Part shown: in pieces, positions 1 to 6,346 of the stretch | Layout: each line of letters begins with the position of its first letter | How positions within the stretch are numbered: the first letter of the stretch is position 1 | Assembly: GCA_945952575.1 (NCBI GenBank) | Contig: CAMFIY010000161.1 | Coordinates: forward strand, 1-6,391 | Length of the DNA: 6,391 bases | Direction of reading: 5' to 3' | From: an uncultured Leucobacter sp. | Lineage (GTDB): Bacteria > Actinomycetota > Actinomycetes > Actinomycetales > Microbacteriaceae | Position numbers and translations under genes: made by a program | The notes under the pieces: model-generated | Seen by the model: the letters and a program-made list of their open reading frames with translations, nothing else | Databases searched by the model: none | Told to the model about the DNA's origin: nothing

Positions 1-144
1 GTCATGCGCCGCGCGGGCCGGCCGATCTACAAGGTCGACGGGCCGCACACGAACATCAAGGTCACGACCGGCGACGACCTGCACGTGGCGCGCGCCTACT
101 TCTCGGTGATCGAAGAGCGTCAGCTCTTCGGCAGGGACTCCTAG
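1..144 (+). CDS. IspD/TarI-type cytidylyltransferase, C-terminal fragment (5' end outside window)
   Basis: Frame 1 is open from the window edge to a TAG stop, giving 47 residues. The stretch GPHTNIKVTTGDDLHVARAY resembles the C-terminal end of the IspD/TarI family, where an 'NIKiTtpeDL..A' motif follows the nucleotidyltransferase core. Family members transfer CMP from CTP to a polyol phosphate: methylerythritol 4-phosphate for IspD, ribitol 5-phosphate for TarI. The CDP-glycerol-transferase-like gene at 2491-4116 favours a CDP-polyol role in wall polymer synthesis over isoprenoid synthesis, but the fragment cannot separate the two. The stop lies 5 bp before the next start, so the two genes are probably co-transcribed and translationally linked. 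The catalytic N-terminal part is not visible. Confidence 0.72.
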   Translation, partial: VMRRAGRPIYKVDGPHTNIKVTTGDDLHVARAYFSVIEERQLFGRDS

Positions 145-149
145 ACGCT

Positions 150-1202
150 ATGGGTATGCGCACTCCGGTCGTCCAGCGCGACGTCGCCGAGATCCTCTCC
201 GAGCCGCTGCCCTGGTCGACCCTTCGGGGTGCCCGGGTGCTGGTGACCGGCGCGAACGGCATGATCCCCTCGGTCGCCGTGCTCGCCCTGCTCGAGGCGA
301 ACGAGCGGTTCGGCCTGGATCTCGTCGTCCATGCGCTGGTGCGCAACGGGGAGCGCGCTCGCGAGGTCTACGGCGATCTGCTCGACGGGCCGAGTCTCGT
401 GCTCTGGGAGCAGGACGTCACGGCGCCGCTTCCCGCGACACCGGCCATCACGCATGTCATCCACGGGGCGAGCGCGGCGCAGCCGAAGAAGCACGCGACT
501 GATCCCGTGGGCACGCTGAACGCGAACATCGCGGGCACGCAGAACCTGCTCGAGGCGGCCAGGGGCTGGGGCTCGAAGTCGTTCGCGCTCATGTCCTCCT
601 CGGAGGTCTACGGCGACACCTCCCACGTCGAGGGCATGATCACCGAGAACGACTACGGCGCGATCGACATCCTGAACCCGCGCGCATGCTACTCGGAGGG
701 GAAGCGCGCGAGCGAGACTCTGGCAGCCGTCTACCACTACCAGTATGGGATCCCCTTCATCGCAGCGCGCTTCGGACACATCTACGGCCCCGGTCTGGAC
801 GTGAACGACGGGCGGGTGCAGGCCGACTTCGCACGCGACGTGCTGGCGGGCAACGACATCACGCTGAAGAGCGCCGGCCTGGCCCAGCGCACCTACACGT
901 ACGTCTCCGACGCCGTCGCCGGCCTCTTCACCGCCATCCTGCTCGGCGAGAGCGGCGCCTACAACGTCTCGGACGCCGCGGGCCTGGTTTCGATCCGCGG
1001 TCTCGCGGAGCACTTCGTCCAGGCGCGCCCGGAGGCGCATCTGCGGCTCCGGTTCGAAACGGAGGCGGATCAGTACGCCACCAACACGGTCGGGTTCCTC
1101 GGTCTCGACAGTTCCAAGCTCGGTCGGTTGGGCTGGGCGCCGAAGGTGTCGCTGAGCGACGGCGTCTCCCGGTTCCTCGCCCATCTCGAGCAGTCGCGCT
1201 AG
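150..1202 (+). CDS. NAD-dependent epimerase/dehydratase (extended SDR) acting on a nucleotide sugar
   Basis: This 350-residue protein has the length and layout of an extended short-chain dehydrogenase. The Rossmann motif starts at T33 (TGANGMIPS, 33-41), where the usual third glycine of TGxxGxxG is a proline. An SSSEVYG segment (149-155) supplies the catalytic serine region, and YSEGK (Y181, K185) is the YxxxK catalytic pair. FGHIYGPG near 210 and RTYTYVSDAVAG in the C-terminal half are typical of UDP/dTDP-sugar epimerases, dehydratases and decarboxylases. The protein should be cytoplasmic and supply a modified sugar nucleotide for the envelope polymer; the exact substrate cannot be told. Two in-frame ATGs lie close together (150 and 156). 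AGGGA at 133-137 is a weak ribosome site better spaced for the first. It is 5 bp downstream of the cytidylyltransferase stop and 64 bp upstream of the acyltransferase. Confidence 0.9.
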   Translation: MGMRTPVVQRDVAEILSEPLPWSTLRGARVLVTGANGMIPSVAVLALLEANERFGLDLVVHALVRNGERAREVYGDLLDGPSLVLWEQDVTAPLPATPAITHVIHGASAAQPKKHATDPVGTLNANIAGTQNLLEAARGWGSKSFALMSSSEVYGDTSHVEGMITENDYGAIDILNPRACYSEGKRASETLAAVYHYQYGIPFIAARFGHIYGPGLDVNDGRVQADFARDVLAGNDITLKSAGLAQRTYTYVSDAVAGLFTAILLGESGAYNVSDAAGLVSIRGLAEHFVQARPEAHLRLRFETEADQYATNTVGFLGLDSSKLGRLGWAPKVSLSDGVSRFLAHLEQSR

Positions 1203-1216
1203 GGGAGGGCTCGGAG

Positions 1217-1270
1217 ATGTCGGACCCCGCCGCGCCCGACTGCGACGCAGCACGAGGTGCCAGAACGTGA
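1217..1270 (+). CDS. Possible 17-codon mini-ORF (leader peptide) overlapping the acyltransferase start
   Basis: An ATG at 1217 is preceded by GGGAGG (1203-1208) with an 8-base spacer, one of the best Shine-Dalgarno matches in the window. It encodes MSDPAAPDCDAARGART and ends in a TGA at 1268-1270. The overlap GTGA (1267-1270) combines the acyltransferase GTG start with the mini-ORF stop, the usual arrangement for translational coupling. It is too short to assign a function and resembles nothing I recognise. It could be a translated leader, a chance reading frame, or the true N-terminus of the acyltransferase separated from it by a frameshift or sequencing error. Confidence 0.3.
   Translation: MSDPAAPDCDAARGART
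1254..1259 (+). promoter_or_regulatory. Ribosome binding site GAGGTG deciding the acyltransferase GTG start
   Basis: GAGGTG lies 7 bases before the GTG at 1267 and matches the anti-Shine-Dalgarno core. This supports the GTG at 1267 as an independent start, even though a mini-ORF also reads into it. Confidence 0.55.
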
Positions 1271-2445
1271 CGGATCTGCAGAAGAAGACCGCCGCGCCCT
1301 CCCGGTTCATGGAGTTGGAGGGGCTGCGAGGCATCGCCTCCGTGATGGTGGTGCTGACGCACTTCGTCTTCCTCTTCTTCCCGGCGATGCGAAGCGGCAA
1401 GATGTCGCTCGCGCACAATCCGCTCGAGGAGCGGATCTACGGCACCCCCGTGACCCTGCTCTGGGCCGGAACCCTGGCGGTGGCGATCTTCTTCGTGCTC
1501 AGCGGCTTCGTGCTGTCGATCGGATTCTTCCGGACCGGCGACCAGAACATCGTCAAGAAGCTCGCGATCGGCCGATATCTGCGGCTGATGCTCCCCGCTC
1601 TCGCCTCGTTGCTCATCGCCTGGATCCTGATCCAGTTCGGGGCGCACGCGTTGACCAACGCCGCTGGCGAGGTCGCGAACTCGACGATGCTCTCCAACAA
1701 GTGGAGGAACGACCCCTCGCTGCTGAGCGTCATCAAGGCCGGCGCTCTCGACATCTTCGTGCAGTACAAGGGCACCAGCGGCCGCGCGATCAACCACGTG
1801 CTGTGGACCATGAACGTCGAGTTCTTCGGCTCGTTCCTCGTCTTCGGCTTCCTGCTGCTCTTCGCGCAGTCGAAGCGCAGGTGGCTCACCTACATCGCCC
1901 TCGTCATCGGGACCTTCGGATCCTGGTATCTGGGCTTCGTCATCGGCGTGATGATCGCGGACGCCTACCATCTCGGCTGGCTCGAGAAGCTGAAGCGCTG
2001 GTACCTCGTCCTCCCGATGCTCGCCGCCGCCGTCTTCCTCGGGATCTTCCCCAAGCAGCACAAGGGAACGATCTACGAGTTCTTCGACCTGTCGCTCTTC
2101 TCGGCCAGCGAGAGGATCGTCTATCTGACGATCAGCGCGACCCTGATCCTGCTCGCCGTGCTGTCGAGCAGGACCCTCACCCGATTCCTCCAGACGCGGT
2201 TCATGAGCGCGCTCGGAAAGTACACGTTCTCCCTGTACCTCACCCACCTGCTCGTCATCTACACGGTGTCGACCAGCGTCGTGCTCCTGACCCACGCGCA
2301 GATCGGGTACACGAAGTCGGTGCTCCTGTCGTTCCTGGTCTCCGTCCCCTGCTTCTGGCTGGTCAGCTTCCTGTTCGAGCGCTACATCGATGCGCCGTCG
2401 ATCAGGTTCGCGCGCTACATGACCAAGCGCTATCGCGGGGAGTGA
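1267..2445 (+). CDS. Membrane O-acyltransferase, acyltransferase-3 (OafA-like) family
   Basis: This 392-residue, strongly hydrophobic protein has about ten predicted membrane segments. The N-terminal motif ELEGLRGIASVMVVLTHF (16-33) is the hallmark of acyltransferase family 3, with R21 and the presumed catalytic H32. Other family features are IFFVLSGFVLS (74-84), the basic R103-Y-L-R106 motif followed by LMLP, LWTMNVEFF (179-187) and LGKYTFSLYLTH (316-327). Such proteins move an acyl group, often acetyl, from a cytoplasmic donor to a carbohydrate or lipid at the membrane. In this cluster the likely acceptor is the envelope glycopolymer. The length fits a stand-alone membrane domain; there is no C-terminal SGNH hydrolase-like domain. 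The start is the GTG at 1267, with GAGGTG 7 bases upstream. It probably belongs to the same operon as the epimerase and converges on the - strand gene 45 bp away. Confidence 0.9.
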   Translation: MTDLQKKTAAPSRFMELEGLRGIASVMVVLTHFVFLFFPAMRSGKMSLAHNPLEERIYGTPVTLLWAGTLAVAIFFVLSGFVLSIGFFRTGDQNIVKKLAIGRYLRLMLPALASLLIAWILIQFGAHALTNAAGEVANSTMLSNKWRNDPSLLSVIKAGALDIFVQYKGTSGRAINHVLWTMNVEFFGSFLVFGFLLLFAQSKRRWLTYIALVIGTFGSWYLGFVIGVMIADAYHLGWLEKLKRWYLVLPMLAAAVFLGIFPKQHKGTIYEFFDLSLFSASERIVYLTISATLILLAVLSSRTLTRFLQTRFMSALGKYTFSLYLTHLLVIYTVSTSVVLLTHAQIGYTKSVLLSFLVSVPCFWLVSFLFERYIDAPSIRFARYMTKRYRGE

Positions 2446-2480
2446 CGGGGCCGGCCCCGGGAGCGGAGCCGGGTTCCGGG
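2446..2480. terminator. GC-rich inverted repeats in the convergent gap; possible bidirectional terminator
   Basis: The 45-bp gap between two convergent genes begins with a perfect 14-bp palindrome (2446-2459, core GGGGCCGGCCCC). An alternative stem, CCCGG at 2456-2460 pairing with CCGGG at 2469-2473, has an 8-base loop. There is no T-tract on either strand, so this is not a textbook intrinsic terminator. Position between converging stops and the strong stems make a role in ending or blocking transcription plausible but unproven. Confidence 0.35.
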
Positions 2481-2490
2481 ATGGGGACGC

Positions 2491-4116
2491 TCAGCGGCGC
2501 CGGAACTCCTCCGGCATCTCGCCGAGGAGGAACCAGTCGATGAAGCGGTCCGAGGAGCCGGTATCGATCCGGTCGAAGTACCGCTCCCGGAATCTCGCAG
2601 CCTTCTCCGGCTCGAAGTCGCCGTCGCGCAGCGCCGCGAGCAGTTCCCCGGAGTTCAGGCAGACCTTTCCGGGGGTCGTGGTGTCGTAGTCCTGCTGGAA
2701 CCCCCGCGTCGCGGCGTAGGCGTCGCGGTCGTACGCGTAGAAGAGCATAGGGCGGTCGAGCAGTGAGTACTCGTAGATGATCGACGAGTAGTCGGTGATC
2801 AGCAGTTCGGCCGAGTGCAGGAGCCCGAGCCCGTCGGGGTAGTGCGTGAGATCGATGAACCGGTCGGCGAACTCGGGCGGGATCGGCACCGGCGCGGTGA
2901 CGAAGTGATGCATCCGGAACCCGATCACGGTGTCAGCTCCGCACCACTCGTGGAGCGCGGCGAAGTCGATCCGGTCGTAGTCGTAGTGCGCATCGTGGAT
3001 GCCCTGCCCGCGGTAGGTCGGGGCGAAGAGCACCAGCCTGCGCCCCGCCGTCTCCGGATGCGCCTCGGCGAATGCCGTGAGAGCGGCCTCCCGCCGACCC
3101 TCGTCGAGGAAGCCGTCGACACGCGGAAGCCCCGTGGGGAGGACCGCCTCCGGTTCGATGCCGAAGACATCCGCGTAGGTCGAGCGGAGGCTCGTCGAGC
3201 CGGCGATGGCCCAGGTGTAGCTGCGGTGCGAGGTCTCGCGCGGCGCCGGGCCGGTGTCGCCGAAGCGGGCGTAGCCGACCGCCTTGAACCCCACGCCGGC
3301 GTGCCAGGCCTGGACGACCGTGGTGGTCGGGTCGAGCCGCAACAGGTCAAGCCCGGGGAAGAAGTCGTCGATCACCAGGTAGTCGGCCCGGGCGATCAGC
3401 GCCGTCTGAGCGAGGCGGGTCGGAATGTCCCGGTTGTCGGCGATCCAGGTGTGCCGACGGATGTCGAATCGCTCGTCGAGCCCGCGCGCGAGCAGCCGAT
3501 CGTGAACGGCGGCGAGGTTGCCGCCGAGCTCGGCCCGCTGCTCCGAGGCGAAGAGGATCGTGGAACGACCTGTCGACCGCGTCGCACGCGCGACCCGGTA
3601 GACGACGGCGAGGGCCAGCTTCAGCGTGCGCAGGGCGCCCCGTCGCAGCAGCCCTCGAACTCGCACCGCGCCGGTGGCCGCCGTCGCCCGGCTGAGCGCG
3701 AAGGAGCGGATCCGGAGCTCGGGCCGCGTTTCATCCCCGGCCAGTGCGAAGGCGACGGTGAGCGCTTCGCCGTCGCCCTCGCGCATGAACACGCGCGAGG
3801 CGTCGGCGAGGCGCTGAGCGAGATCGAGCTGCAGTCGCGCAGGCCGGCCGGGGACGTCGTCGGTCAGCGGGACGAGCGCCCACTCGCCGTCGGGGAGTTC
3901 CTGACGATCCCGGAAGGTGGCGACGTTGATCGAGATGCGGTGCACTCCGCCGCCCTGCGGCTCGGCATCGAGGTCGAACCGGCGCTCGCCATCGGAGAGC
4001 GCGAAACTCAGCGGGCCCGTGGGCCGGTCCGTCACGACCACGTTCAGCTCGAGGTGGATGCTCTCCCGCCACGAAATACCGACCACCAGCGGGTCGACAT
4101 CGGGAAGGCGGGGCAC
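2491..4116 (-). CDS. CDP-glycerol:poly(polyol phosphate) glycerophosphotransferase-like protein (TagB/TagF family)
   Basis: This 541-residue protein carries the CDP-glycerol glycerophosphotransferase domain in about residues 185-530. Key motifs are QAWHAGVGFKAVG (Q269-G281, H272 in the place of the catalytic His of QTWHG in TagB/TagF), GLPRVD (329-334), LFAPTYRG (363-370), RMHH (401-404, the second conserved His region) and ITDYSSIIYEYSLLDRP (440-456). Family members transfer glycerol- or ribitol-phosphate from a CDP donor to a lipid-linked wall polymer on the cytoplasmic membrane face. The first ~180 residues form a separate region that looks beta-rich (alternating hydrophobic stretches around 18-65) and then basic (about 152-185, RGLLRRGALRTLKLAL), possibly membrane-associated. 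The start is a GTG. An in-frame TAA at 4126-4128 rules out any upstream start, and there is no ribosome site, which fits a leaderless transcript. It is the only - strand gene, so it has its own promoter. Whether it adds glycerol or ribitol phosphate is unknown. Confidence 0.9.
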   Translation of the reverse strand: MPRLPDVDPLVVGISWRESIHLELNVVVTDRPTGPLSFALSDGERRFDLDAEPQGGGVHRISINVATFRDRQELPDGEWALVPLTDDVPGRPARLQLDLAQRLADASRVFMREGDGEALTVAFALAGDETRPELRIRSFALSRATAATGAVRVRGLLRRGALRTLKLALAVVYRVARATRSTGRSTILFASEQRAELGGNLAAVHDRLLARGLDERFDIRRHTWIADNRDIPTRLAQTALIARADYLVIDDFFPGLDLLRLDPTTTVVQAWHAGVGFKAVGYARFGDTGPAPRETSHRSYTWAIAGSTSLRSTYADVFGIEPEAVLPTGLPRVDGFLDEGRREAALTAFAEAHPETAGRRLVLFAPTYRGQGIHDAHYDYDRIDFAALHEWCGADTVIGFRMHHFVTAPVPIPPEFADRFIDLTHYPDGLGLLHSAELLITDYSSIIYEYSLLDRPMLFYAYDRDAYAATRGFQQDYDTTTPGKVCLNSGELLAALRDGDFEPEKAARFRERYFDRIDTGSSDRFIDWFLLGEMPEEFRRR

Positions 4117-4122
4117 CTCGCC

Positions 4123-4128
4123 AGTTTA
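4123..4128 (-). promoter_or_regulatory. Candidate -10 box (TAAACT) for the glycerophosphotransferase gene, leaderless
   Basis: On the - strand TAAACT fits the actinobacterial TANNNT consensus and is followed by 6 bases and then the GTG start, so transcription would begin at or next to the start codon. No Shine-Dalgarno lies in the 6-base gap. A 17-base spacer would place a weak -35 (TCGGCA, against TTGNCN) at 4146-4151. Confidence 0.45.
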
Positions 4129-4143
4129 GCCCGGCGGAATCGG

Positions 4144-4157
4144 CGTGCCGAGGCACG
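4144..4157. promoter_or_regulatory. Inverted repeat CGTGCC-GA-GGCACG, candidate operator between divergent promoters
   Basis: Two perfect 6-base arms separated by GA sit near the middle of the 58-bp divergent intergenic region. The repeat overlaps the positions expected for the -35 elements of both outward promoters. A regulator bound here could affect both genes at once. No regulator gene is visible in the window, and short GC-rich palindromes arise by chance in such genomes. Confidence 0.3.
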
Positions 4158-4162
4158 TCGGA

Positions 4163-4168
4163 TAGGAT
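4163..4168 (+). promoter_or_regulatory. Candidate -10 box (TAGGAT) for the ABC transporter operon, leaderless
   Basis: TAGGAT fits TANNNT and is followed by 6 bases and then the GTG at 4175, so a transcript would start at or beside the start codon. A 17-base spacer gives a weak -35 (TCGGCG) at 4140-4145. The competing reading is that AGGA at 4164-4167, 7 bases before the GTG, is a weak ribosome site. Confidence 0.42.
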
Positions 4169-4174
4169 ATCCGG

Positions 4175-5044
4175 GTGACCGACGACAGTATCGTGCTGAA
4201 TGACCCGCGGTTCGCGCGACCGGGAACGGGTGGCGGAATCGGCGGGGTCATCAGGCAGCGATACCTGCTCAGCCTGCTGCTCAAGCGCGGGGTCACGACC
4301 CGGTATTTCGGCTCGGCGCTCGGCTGGGTCTGGTCCTACGTCCGTCCGACGGCGCAGTTCTTCATGTACTACGCGGTGATCGGCCTGCTGTTCGGCAGGC
4401 ACAAGGACATGGAGAACTTCGGGGTCTACCTCTTCTCCGGCATCATCGTGGCGAACCTCTTCAACGAGGTCCTGCGCACCACCACCAGTTCGGTGACCAA
4501 CAACAAGGCGCTGGTGCAGAAGATCTACCTGCCGCGGGAGATCTTCCCCATCGCGGCGGTGGGCAACTCGTTCGTATACTTCCTGCCCCAGCTCGCGGTG
4601 CTCTTCGTCGTGTCCCTGGTCTTCGGCTGGCGCTTCGACCTCGCCCACTCGTTCATGTTCATCGTCGGGCTCGTGATCGTGATCCTCTTCACGCTCGGCC
4701 TCGGCCTGTTCTTCGGCGCCGTCAATGTGATCTACCGCGACGCGAAGAACGTCGTCGACATCCTGCTGATGTTCTCGACCTGGACCTCGCCGATCCTGTA
4801 CACCTTCGAGATGGTGCAGCACAACGTGCCGGCCTGGTTGTTCCACATCTACATGTCGAACCCGGTCACGGTGGCCGTCGAGATGATGCACGCGAGCTTC
4901 TGGGGCGGCACGACATCGCGGGCGACGCAGCCCGAGTTCCTGTGGTGGTACGCGCTCGTGGCCTTCGTCCTCTCCGTCTGCACACTCGTGATCGGCCAAC
5001 TGGTCTTCCGGAAGCTGGAGGGTGATTTTGCCCAGAACCTCTGA
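4175..5044 (+). CDS. ABC-2 type permease for polysaccharide / teichoic acid export (TagG/Wzm-like)
   Basis: This 289-residue protein has the ABC-2 membrane fold. A cytoplasmic N-terminus of about 55 residues includes the interface segment RYFGSALGWVWSYVRP (43-58), followed by about six membrane helices (near 58-74, 83-100, 127-150, 157-181, 191-211, 256-277). The family motif NNKALVQKIYLPREIFPIA (109-127) and the segment NVIYRDAKNVVDILL (184-198) are both present. The C-terminal KLEGDFAQNL is the usual end of this family. It forms the membrane channel of a transporter that moves undecaprenyl-linked polymer across the cytoplasmic membrane, powered by the overlapping downstream ATPase. The GTG start is bounded by an in-frame TAG at 4163-4165. 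Whether the cargo is teichoic acid or another glycan is open; the cytidylyltransferase and glycerophosphotransferase neighbours favour a polyol-phosphate polymer. Confidence 0.93.
   Translation: MTDDSIVLNDPRFARPGTGGGIGGVIRQRYLLSLLLKRGVTTRYFGSALGWVWSYVRPTAQFFMYYAVIGLLFGRHKDMENFGVYLFSGIIVANLFNEVLRTTTSSVTNNKALVQKIYLPREIFPIAAVGNSFVYFLPQLAVLFVVSLVFGWRFDLAHSFMFIVGLVIVILFTLGLGLFFGAVNVIYRDAKNVVDILLMFSTWTSPILYTFEMVQHNVPAWLFHIYMSNPVTVAVEMMHASFWGGTTSRATQPEFLWWYALVAFVLSVCTLVIGQLVFRKLEGDFAQNL
5017..5021 (+). promoter_or_regulatory. Ribosome binding site GGAGG supporting a TTG start at 5028
   Basis: GGAGG inside the permease 3' end is 6 bases before TTG 5028 but directly abuts GTG 5022, which would leave no spacer. 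The spacing selects the TTG as the start of the ATPase gene. Confidence 0.65.
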
Positions 5045-5873
5045 CGCACAGCCCGCGCGCACGCCCGAGGGCGACGAGCTGCCGGTGCTCGTGGTCCGGG
5101 ATCTCGTGAAGACCTTCAAGATCCAGCACAATCAGTCGTTGAAGCAGACCGTCGTCGCGCTCGGGAAGCGCGAGAAGCTCACCAGCGGCTTCAAGGCCGT
5201 CGACGGCGTGAACTTCGAGGTGAACGAGGGCGAGTCCGTCGCGCTCATGGGCGCGAACGGTTCGGGCAAGTCGACGACGCTCAAGATGATCGCCGGCGTG
5301 CAGCAGCCGACGAGCGGTTGGATCCGCACTCGCGGCCGCGTGGCCGGCCTGCTCGAGGTCGGCGCCGGCTTCCACCCGAACCTGACCGGGCGGGACAACG
5401 TCTACTTGAATGCCGCGATCCTCGGCATGAGCAAGGGCGAGATCGACGCGCGGTTCGACGAGATCGTCGACTTCTCCGGCGTCGAGGACTTCCTCGATCT
5501 CGAGGTGCGCCGCTACAGCTCGGGCATGCGCTCCCGGCTCGCATTCGCGACCGCCGTGCACACGAAGGTGGATCTGCTGCTCGTCGACGAGGTGCTCGCG
5601 GTCGGCGACGCCGCCTTCCGCGCGAAATGCGATACGAAGATCCAGGAGCTGCAGGCGAGCGGGGTGACCATGTTCGTGGTGAGCCACAGCGCCGGCACGG
5701 TGCGGAAGCTCTGCGACCGCGGCATCGTGCTCAACCGGGGCAAGCTGGTCTTCGACGGGCCGATCGACGAAGCGCTCGACGTGCTGACCCCGCCGAAGCC
5801 GGGCGCGCCGCCGAAGCGGCGGAAGAAGGCCGTGAAGCCCGAGGAAGACACCTTCGACGATTTCGTGGAGTGA
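5028..5873 (+). CDS. ABC transporter ATP-binding protein for polysaccharide / teichoic acid export (TagH/Wzt-like)
   Basis: This is the nucleotide-binding subunit paired with the permease, 281 residues from the chosen TTG. Walker A is GANGSGKST (75-83, K81). The Q-loop region LLEVGAGFHPNLTGRDNV has Glu where most ABC proteins have Gln, as is usual in this export subfamily. The signature is YSSGM (163-167), Walker B is LLLVDE (183-188) and the switch His is H220 in VVSHS. The extra stretch between the first strands (FKIQHNQSLKQTVVALGKRE) is typical of TagH/Wzt. There is no C-terminal carbohydrate-binding domain; instead a short tail has a basic block (PPKRRKKAVK) followed by acidic residues. 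A GTG at 5022 would add two residues but touches the ribosome site. The gene overlaps the permease by 17 bp, so the two are translationally coupled. Confidence 0.93.
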   Translation: MPRTSDAQPARTPEGDELPVLVVRDLVKTFKIQHNQSLKQTVVALGKREKLTSGFKAVDGVNFEVNEGESVALMGANGSGKSTTLKMIAGVQQPTSGWIRTRGRVAGLLEVGAGFHPNLTGRDNVYLNAAILGMSKGEIDARFDEIVDFSGVEDFLDLEVRRYSSGMRSRLAFATAVHTKVDLLLVDEVLAVGDAAFRAKCDTKIQELQASGVTMFVVSHSAGTVRKLCDRGIVLNRGKLVFDGPIDEALDVLTPPKPGAPPKRRKKAVKPEEDTFDDFVE

Positions 5874-5879
5874 ACGGGC

Positions 5880-6346
5880 ATGAAGCTGCTGCTGGTCTCG
5901 CTCGTCGACGACAATCTCGGTGACAACCTGATCGGGATCTGCTTCCGTCAGCTCATGAGCGTCGTGCTGAAGAATCACGGGCTCGACGGCCCGGAAGTCC
6001 GGGTCGAGCGGATGGCGCTGCGCGCCATCGACGAGGACCTCGTCGCTGACAGCGACGCGATCTTCTTCGCCGGCGGGGGGATCGTGGGTCTGAGCTACCT
6101 CGGCTTCAACGAGTACGTCGACCGGATCACCGAGATCGCGGAACGGGAGGGCATCCCCGTGGTGTTCTCATCGCTGGGCATCAACAACATGGACGCGAAC
6201 GCGGAGAACGTGGGGCAGCTGCGCCGGATCCTCGACCGCTCATGCGTGAAGGCGATCGCGGTGCGCGAGAACCTGGAGGAGTTCCGCAGATACTCGAACC
6301 GCGACGATTTCGTGCCCGTCAGCGACCCCGCGGTGTGGTCCAAGTG
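5880..6346 (+). CDS. Polysaccharide pyruvyl transferase family protein, N-terminal part (cut by adapter at contig end)
   Basis: An ATG with GGAG (5867-5870) 9 bases upstream opens a frame of 155 native codons. DDNLGDNLIG (10-19) matches the N-terminal 'NxGD' motif of the family, FAGGGIVG (63-70) the glycine-rich loop, and SDPAVW (148-153) the DPA-type motif that follows the first domain. Family members transfer pyruvate from phosphoenolpyruvate to a sugar to form a ketal that adds negative charge to secreted polysaccharides. Some relatives have other substrates or act on secondary cell-wall polymers. Members usually have 300-400 residues, so more than half is missing. From 6347 the sequence is sequencing adapter, so the apparent continuation CLLYTSDAADD is artificial apart from part of its first codon. 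The start lies 6 bp after the ATPase stop, so it belongs to the transporter operon. Confidence 0.83.

Noticed and set aside
141..1418. 425-codon open frame on the - strand, antisense to the epimerase
   Set aside because: It has low-complexity Arg/Val/Asp/Glu-rich composition and no recognisable motif, and it lies opposite a gene with clear catalytic residues. Such shadows are common in high-G+C DNA.
928..2295. 455-codon open frame on the - strand, antisense to the acyltransferase
   Set aside because: It is rich in Glu/Asp/His/Gln repeats typical of the complement of a GC-biased membrane protein, and the + strand gene has the full family motif set.
1257..2543. 428-codon + strand frame offset from the acyltransferase
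   Set aside because: It is Arg/Pro/His-rich with no family signature; it is the other-frame shadow of the acyltransferase.
2815..4203. 462-codon open frame on the + strand across the glycerophosphotransferase
   Set aside because: The - strand frame carries the H272, RMHH and TDYSSI motifs; the + frame shows only biased composition.
3731..5131. 466-codon open frame on the - strand spanning the divergent promoter and the permease
   Set aside because: It crosses two real genes and their intergenic region, and has no motif and shadow-type composition.
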